Shown here piece by piece: positions 59,171 through 64,000 of a stretch of DNA of 64,000 bases (its first letter is position 1; each line of letters opens with the position of its first letter). Position numbers and translations under genes: made by a program. Source of the stretch: Basidiobolus meristosporus CBS 931.73 (lineage: Eukaryota; Basidiobolomycota; Basidiobolomycetes; Basidiobolales; Basidiobolaceae); assembly GCA_002104905.1 (NCBI GenBank), contig MCFE01000273.1, positions 1-64,000 on the forward strand, read 5' to 3'. The notes under the pieces were generated by a model. The model did not search any database. It was given only the letters and a program-made list of their open reading frames with translations, and was not told the DNA's origin.

Positions 59171-59365
59171 ATTTATGGAAGTGAGTCAAACCAAAGGAGA
59201 AATAGTGTCACATATACATGTGAATATGGTGCCACAACTTTATTTATAATGCTTACTATTGCAGGTAATCATTGAATCTTACATTCATGATGGTGCAATG
59301 TCTCAAATACAAGACTGTCTTAAATTCAATGCAAGTATTGACCAAAAGGTGATGTAGTAGCTTTA
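59171..59365. promoter_or_regulatory. Divergent CACTA intergenic region (fourth copy)
   Basis: Same sequence as 2139-2333, ending at the Harbinger H2 left end. Confidence 0.45.
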
Positions 59366-59411
59366 GACTTGTTCCATTGGATAGTGCCACATAGTGCTTT
59401 CCTTGCTTTAT

Positions 59412-60296
59412 TTACTCTTCATAATGCTCCAGACACATTTCTCTCAGTGGATGTCTTCTTGTATGAACATACTGTGCATTAATAAGTATCTTAACTATTT
59501 TACCTATTCTGCTGTTTTCTCCTATATATGACTTTCCTCTGTATTTACCTGCCAATATGCTGAATCTCTTCAGATATCCAAATGTGTGCTCTACCCTCAC
59601 TCTGAAATGATTAAATATCTCATTGTAGAGCTTCTGCTTCCTGCTAAGCACACCATTCCTTGGCTTCCTATAAGCGGTAATACATCCTGATCTCTGACAA
59701 TCCTCTCCTATATAGGCTAAGTCTGCCATACATTTCTCCCCTCTACTGAATTCAGGATGATTCTCTACCCAGAGTGCTTTGTCATGCCTACTTCCAGCAA
59801 ATGGCCCACTAAACCAGATGAAGTTACCCTCAATGTCAGACAGTGCTTGAAACTTCACACAGTGTGCCTTGTACTTGCCAGAATAAAAGTGCCTCTGCCC
59901 TCTAGAAGGTCTGTTAATCCTCACTGGGAAGGTATCCAAAATACTCCTGATATGGAACCTGTTGCTGAACACTCTGGGATATGGAAGTCTATTGGAGCTT
60001 CTGAACCTAGTATTCCAAGCTTGCTCTAAGTCATTCATACCCTCTGCAAGGTGGTTCTCCATTGCTGTCAGCTGGGAATGAAAGCTTCTAGGACTTTTGT
60101 TGCCATGGATGGTGGGATGAAACCTTGTAGGGCAATAGTTCTTGTAATAGCAGAAAAGCTTAACAAGGGATCTCCTTGAGTAGATTGGGGTTGATGGTCC
60201 ACAGTACTTGGAATAGATCTCCTCTAGTGTGTCAAAAGGAAATCCAGTGGTAGTGATGGGATTGATGAGAAAAGACCATTCAAATGAGTAAGTCAT
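59412..60296 (-). CDS. Harbinger transposase (DDE_Tnp_4), intact frame
   Basis: 294-residue open frame from ATG 60296. The catalytic triad is present: D121 (SILDTFPVRI), D192 (MADLAYIG) and E236 (VEHTFGYLKRF), with the SRHDKAL motif at 169-175. Spacing of about 70 and 44 residues fits the PIF/Harbinger DDE_Tnp_4 family, which cuts and pastes elements with 3-bp TWA duplications. The N-terminal 110 residues are probably DNA binding, but I see no clear helix-turn-helix. The protein is somewhat short for the family, so an upstream exon is possible. It is the only uninterrupted transposase in the window and could in principle act on H1, H2 and the MITE. The divergent accessory ORF begins 360 bases away. 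Confidence 0.9.
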   Translation of the reverse strand: MTYSFEWSFLINPITTTGFPFDTLEEIYSKYCGPSTPIYSRRSLVKLFCYYKNYCPTRFHPTIHGNKSPRSFHSQLTAMENHLAEGMNDLEQAWNTRFRSSNRLPYPRVFSNRFHIRSILDTFPVRINRPSRGQRHFYSGKYKAHCVKFQALSDIEGNFIWFSGPFAGSRHDKALWVENHPEFSRGEKCMADLAYIGEDCQRSGCITAYRKPRNGVLSRKQKLYNEIFNHFRVRVEHTFGYLKRFSILAGKYRGKSYIGENSRIGKIVKILINAQYVHTRRHPLREMCLEHYEE

Positions 60297-60655
60297 ATTA
60301 ATATTGATGGATGATTGTATGGAGGTGGTTTGAATTGATTCGGCGCAATCTGCGTTATTTATCTGATTTTTAATACATTATGGTTAAATCTCCATCAATT
60401 GCCATGTATCCCAGCATTATGTTGCAAAAATCATCCGCAAACAATGGCTTGCTACTTTTATTGATGCTTTAATCATAGGTCTATAATCAAATAGGAAATC
60501 TGCAATTAATGTGATCTGATCCATGTCAACACAATCCAAGATGCATCATGCATACTATATGGAAAATTCAACAATCACATTAGTTTTCATATATATTTCA
60601 TATAAGACCAGGTTGATGCCAATATACTGCTGTATAAGTATTCAAATCCGTTGCT
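60297..60655. promoter_or_regulatory. Divergent promoter region of Harbinger H2
   Basis: Same length and nearly the same sequence as 9321-9679. AT rich, between the two start codons. Confidence 0.5.
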
Positions 60656-61918
60656 ATGGTCCCCCTACCAAGCCTCAACTCATCTTTAGTACAACCCAGA
60701 CAAAACCCATCCCCCAGCTCACAAGCACGGTCTGGACTGGAAAAGTCAATGTTGGATCCGTTTGAGTTCTTGCCAAATGATTTTAGTATGGCCCATGTGT
60801 CTATGATGAGCCTTCATACAGATATTTGGGCACTACTGATTGGTCTAGCAGAACTAGATACCTCAGAGAGTTGACAAAGATGGCAGAATTTGAGTAGAAA
60901 GCTGTGGCATGAGTTCTACATCAAGATGCCAGCCAATGTATGTAAAAAGAAATATAACAAGACAAGTATTGAAATCAAGAATGAGCTGTGAGTGAGGGGA
61001 TTTGACAAAGAAGCCATGTGGGAACAATTTTGCGTGCAATTTGCACAGTACGGGCCAGACGTGTCCATTTGTGCCTCAACTTTGGGAACCAAAGAGATTT
61101 TGAATGAGTTTTTGCCTCATATGACTAATGTACTACATGATATATTAGTAGAGCTAAGTGGCTTCCAAGAGCAATATTCACAGGACTCATCCAGGCAACA
61201 GCTCCAAAGTATCAGACAGAGGTTAAGTGAATACCTTCAGGAATCAGATGGTGAGCTTCAGGAGGAAGAATACAGACCGCAAGCAACATTGTCCAGATCA
61301 CACCAGCACGCCTTGCTGGATTCCCTACCATCTCTTGCAACCACAGCGCGCCGGTGCACGTCAGTCCAGACCACACCAACACCCTTTACCAGAGCGCCCC
61401 GCATTGAGTCAACGCGCATCAAGTCAACGTGCATTGGGTCAATGCATGCGCTTCAGAGCAAAACTACAAGAACTTGCCAAACTGCTCATTCAGACACATG
61501 TCCATTGGAGCGGACCAGGTTGTGTCAACATGCAGCATCACATTGAACTCAGCCAAGGGCCATCTCAATGCGTCAAGGCGCGCCTGCGCGTGCTGTTTTG
61601 CCTGACCATCAGCGAGTTACTTCTGGTGAACTGACTGATGATGACCCACATGAAGTGCCTCAACCACCGGAGCCCTTGGCAAGTAAAAGAACGCATCAGC
61701 GCGTGGCACTACAGGCCGGTTCAGTTGGTTCAGTTGGAGCAATTCAGTGCAGCCAAGCTGCAGCATTGCACTCATCAACTAGGAGGCAAAATACTGACTA
61801 CGAATACACAAGTAGCCAAGATGATAGTCAGCCAGGAAGTAGTATAGGTGTGCAAAGTGAGTCACTACCAAATGCTTCAGTAGTAATCCCTGTGAGAAAA
61901 AAACCCAGGAGAAGATGA
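60656..61918 (+). pseudogene. Harbinger accessory ORF (H2), three in-frame TGA codons
   Basis: Single frame of 420 codons from ATG 60656 to TGA 61916-61918, broken by TGA at 60872-60874, 60989-60991 and 61544-61546. H1 has CAA, AGA and CAA at these places and is broken elsewhere. There is no frameshift against H1; the 30-base length difference is two units of a 15-base repeat near 61400-61445 (the residues IEST, RIKST, CIGSM). Central part WEQFCVQFAQYGPD and EILNEFLPHMTNVLHDILVELSGFQEQY. C-terminus VIPVRKKPRRR. Unassigned family, presumably a nuclear partner of the transposase. Confidence 0.7.
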
Positions 61919-62648
61919 TGCAATTGCTTTGAATTGCTCACATTTGTAATGATCCCAACAACCCTTTTTTTTTGCGATCCAAATTGAGCCATTGCAAATC
62001 AGTGATCATCAAATTTTTGATATAAGTAATATCAAGGTTGTCTCACATTTGAGACAGAACCCCTATAAATAAACACCCTGCATATATATACATCATCTGT
62101 AATACCAGTGCAGCTATTGGATCTGTTTCACACCTACACAATTGCTTGCGTGCTGCTATGACACCTTGTCCAATCATTCGGATCAGGGATTTACTTGCTC
62201 AATGGGCAAAATGGGATATTTGATGGCAAATCAGGTAGCTTTTTCAGTAGTCAATGAGCCAATTGGGGGCTGCCAGCTTCAGGATACTTTTGGACCAATT
62301 AACCACTGAGATACCGTCCAATTGGAGTGAGGGTAACCAAAATGGTAAGTATCAGTGTAGTTTATATTGTGATACACATTTATTTCCATTTACATTAAAG
62401 AAACATATCTAAATACCGGATTTTACCTGCCATAATAGCGGTATCCAATTGCGCACGTGATGCAAACATTACAAGTTGGCACAATCATCCATGCCAACCT
62501 CATTGTGTCAGATTGTGCCATAGTGTTCAAGATTGTCCCGCATAGTGCAAAATTGTCCAAGAACAATCCTGCCTTCTGGTAGCTATAATATTGCGCCAGA
62601 TTGCTCTTTACACTGCGCACCCTGGCACGGTACAATAGAAAAAGTCTA
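61919..62648. repeat. Right subterminal and terminal region of H2
   Basis: Noncoding; matches 10913-11644, with GATTGTGCC-like motifs. The last 60 bases are more diverged than the rest, including the terminal repeat. Confidence 0.65.
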
Positions 62649-64000
62649 ATATCAATGTGATGTATTTAAACTTGGTTACAGGTGCAAAGGTCTCAGTACA
62701 GTCAAGTCCTTTTGTTTGACAGTATCTTATGGCCACAAGTCTTGCTTTGTATCTTTCAATTGAACCATCAGCCTTGTATTTTGTCTTCAAGACCCATCTG
62801 CATCCAATTGATTTTTGGTTGATTAGTAATTTGACTAAGTCACAAATTTGATTTTCCAGCAGGGCCTGATATTCATCAGTAATTGCAGATCTCCAAAACT
62901 TTGTCTGAAGGCTATTAAGGCCTCTTTGCAGTCTGGGGCTCATCAATATGGACTGAATAGGCAGAGTCTAAGTTTGTACCCCCATTGATATAGTAATTTG
63001 GGTTATTTCTTGTTCAATCAGATCTCCTGGCATTTGATACTAGAATGATCACATCTGGGATATTCCTGGCCACTGATTCTGGCTGAACCATGGTTGTAGA
63101 GTCCTCTGGCATGAAGAAACTCACAATGTTTTGCTCTGATTCAATCCTGACAATTGGTGGACTTGAGATCAGATTTTTGTCATCATACAATGTCTTTTTT
63201 TGTGAAAATTTTGAATTTTCATCAAACAACACATCCCTGGACTTGATTAGCTTCTTTGCTGTAGTATTGTAGAGTCTGTATGCTTTAATCTCATTGCAGT
63301 AGCCCAAAAATATGAATTTTACACTTTTTGGCTCAGATTTTGACTGATTTCTGGGCAGTTTCTTGGCATATGCTGTACACCCAAATATTCTTAGATGTTC
63401 TGCACTGGGTCTGTACCCATACCATGCTTCAAATGGAGTAGAAACACAAAGTATTCTGCTTTAACTCCTACTTTTAAGGTATACAGCATTGGCAAATGAT
63501 TCTGCCCAAAAATCATAGGATAATTTTTGATCATGAATCATAGATCTTGGCATATCAATTAATGATCTATCAGCACATTCTGCTACTCTGTTTTGCTGTG
63601 TGGAGTGTGGTACAGTAGTCTCTTGCTTTATCCCATGAATTTTGCAGAAGTGGATGAAGAGTTTTGAGGTATGTTCTCCACCATTGTCAGAGTGTATTTT
63701 CTTGATTTTTTCACTGGTTTCTGCCTCCACCATAGCTTTAAGCTCCCTGAGCTTAGACAGAGCATCTTTCTTTCTCTCCATGAAGTAGACCCATGCATAT
63801 TGTATGATCATCAATAAAGGTGATTAAATACTTCATCCTGCCTAACAATAAATTTTGTATAGGTCCACACAGATCTGGGTGAATAAGATCTAATTTTTTC
63901 TTGGTTTTGATTAGCCCAGAGCTCTTGAACGGTTGTCTGGCTTGTTTCCCATATATGCAGGCTTCACAGTGTTCCAAATTAGCTGAGAGATCAATTTTTA
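62649..64000 (-). pseudogene. copia-B fragment C6: RT start, integrase, GAG-pre-integrase; leaves the window
   Basis: Minus-strand relative of C4. 62649-62946: RT start ([35 protein letters not shown]). 63014-63307: linker (LIKSRDVLFDENSKFSQKK). 63461-63814: integrase core (HSDNGGEHTS, CADRS for the family EQANRS). 63753-63977: GAG-pre-integrase end and HPDLCGP. Frame breaks near 63310, 63460 and 63790. The RT is cut exactly at the H2 end. The rest lies beyond base 64000. Confidence 0.85.

Larger units (their letters stand above)
59366..62648 (-). mobile_element. PIF/Harbinger DNA transposon H2
   Basis: Second Harbinger copy, free of large insertions. Left end GACTTGTTCCATTGGATAGTG after TTA (59363-59365); right end complementary but more diverged (GGTACAATAGAAAAAGTCTA). 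The left flank is the CACTA accessory gene as in H1. The right flank is copia-B sequence, unlike H1. Contains the transposase (-) and accessory ORF (+). Confidence 0.85.

Noticed and set aside
1-64000. CRISPR arrays, tRNA or rRNA genes
   Set aside because: No regularly spaced short repeats and no recognisable cloverleaf or rRNA core; repeats are all transposon derived.

Overview
The window is a dense, nested graveyard of transposable elements. I find no host housekeeping gene, no rRNA or tRNA gene and no CRISPR array. The retroelement proteins (chromodomain Ty3/gypsy, Ty1/copia with a half-tRNA-type primer site), a DDE_Tnp_4/PIF-Harbinger transposon and a Tnp2-like CACTA transposon point to a eukaryote. 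The mix suggests a filamentous fungus, probably a basidiomycete with a repeat-swollen genome; the exact lineage is inference. Differences between copies concentrate at former CpG sites (CG read as TG or CA), as expected of methylated, silenced repeats.

Layout. 1-2333: end of a CACTA transposase gene (+) facing a decayed CACTA accessory gene (-). 2334-11644: a PIF/Harbinger element (H1) with divergent transposase (-) and accessory gene (+), its transposase split by a complete chromodomain gypsy element (G1, 2865-8780). 11648-14283: start of a CACTA transposase cut by a 3'-truncated copia-B element. 14284-22254: mosaic of Harbinger, CACTA and gypsy-G2 pieces, holding a 735-bp hairpin MITE (21003-21737) and a solo copia-A LTR. 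22255-27187: gypsy G2 (-), inserted into an LTR of its own family. 27188-32914: more G2, CACTA and copia fragments. 32920-37607: nearly intact copia-A (C1). 37775-42541: decayed copia-A (C2) holding an unrelated 1,061-bp solo LTR. 42542-57430: CACTA unit interrupted by two solo LTRs of one family and by copia-A C3 (44637-54006), itself interrupted by copia-B C4 (45621-50301, -). 57358-62648: second copy of the CACTA accessory gene plus Harbinger (H2), with the best preserved transposase of the window (59412-60296). 62649-64000: copia-B fragment (-) running off the end.

The copies calibrate each other. H2 is the empty site for G1. The CACTA copies give empty sites for H1 and the solo LTRs. LTR pairs and target-site duplications fix the order of insertions: CACTA first, then Harbinger and copia-A, then copia-B and G1. 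Nearly every coding region has stops or frameshifts. Exceptions are the H2 transposase, and C1, whose polyprotein frame is broken by only two stop codons.

The less ordinary content is: (i) the two-gene Harbinger with an accessory protein I cannot assign; (ii) CACTA units in which both the divergent and the convergent gene junctions are conserved, suggesting tandem or circular multimers; (iii) the hairpin MITE sharing Harbinger termini; (iv) a UAAUG stop-start overlap before gypsy pol; (v) a stop codon shared by all three copia-A copies inside reverse transcriptase.
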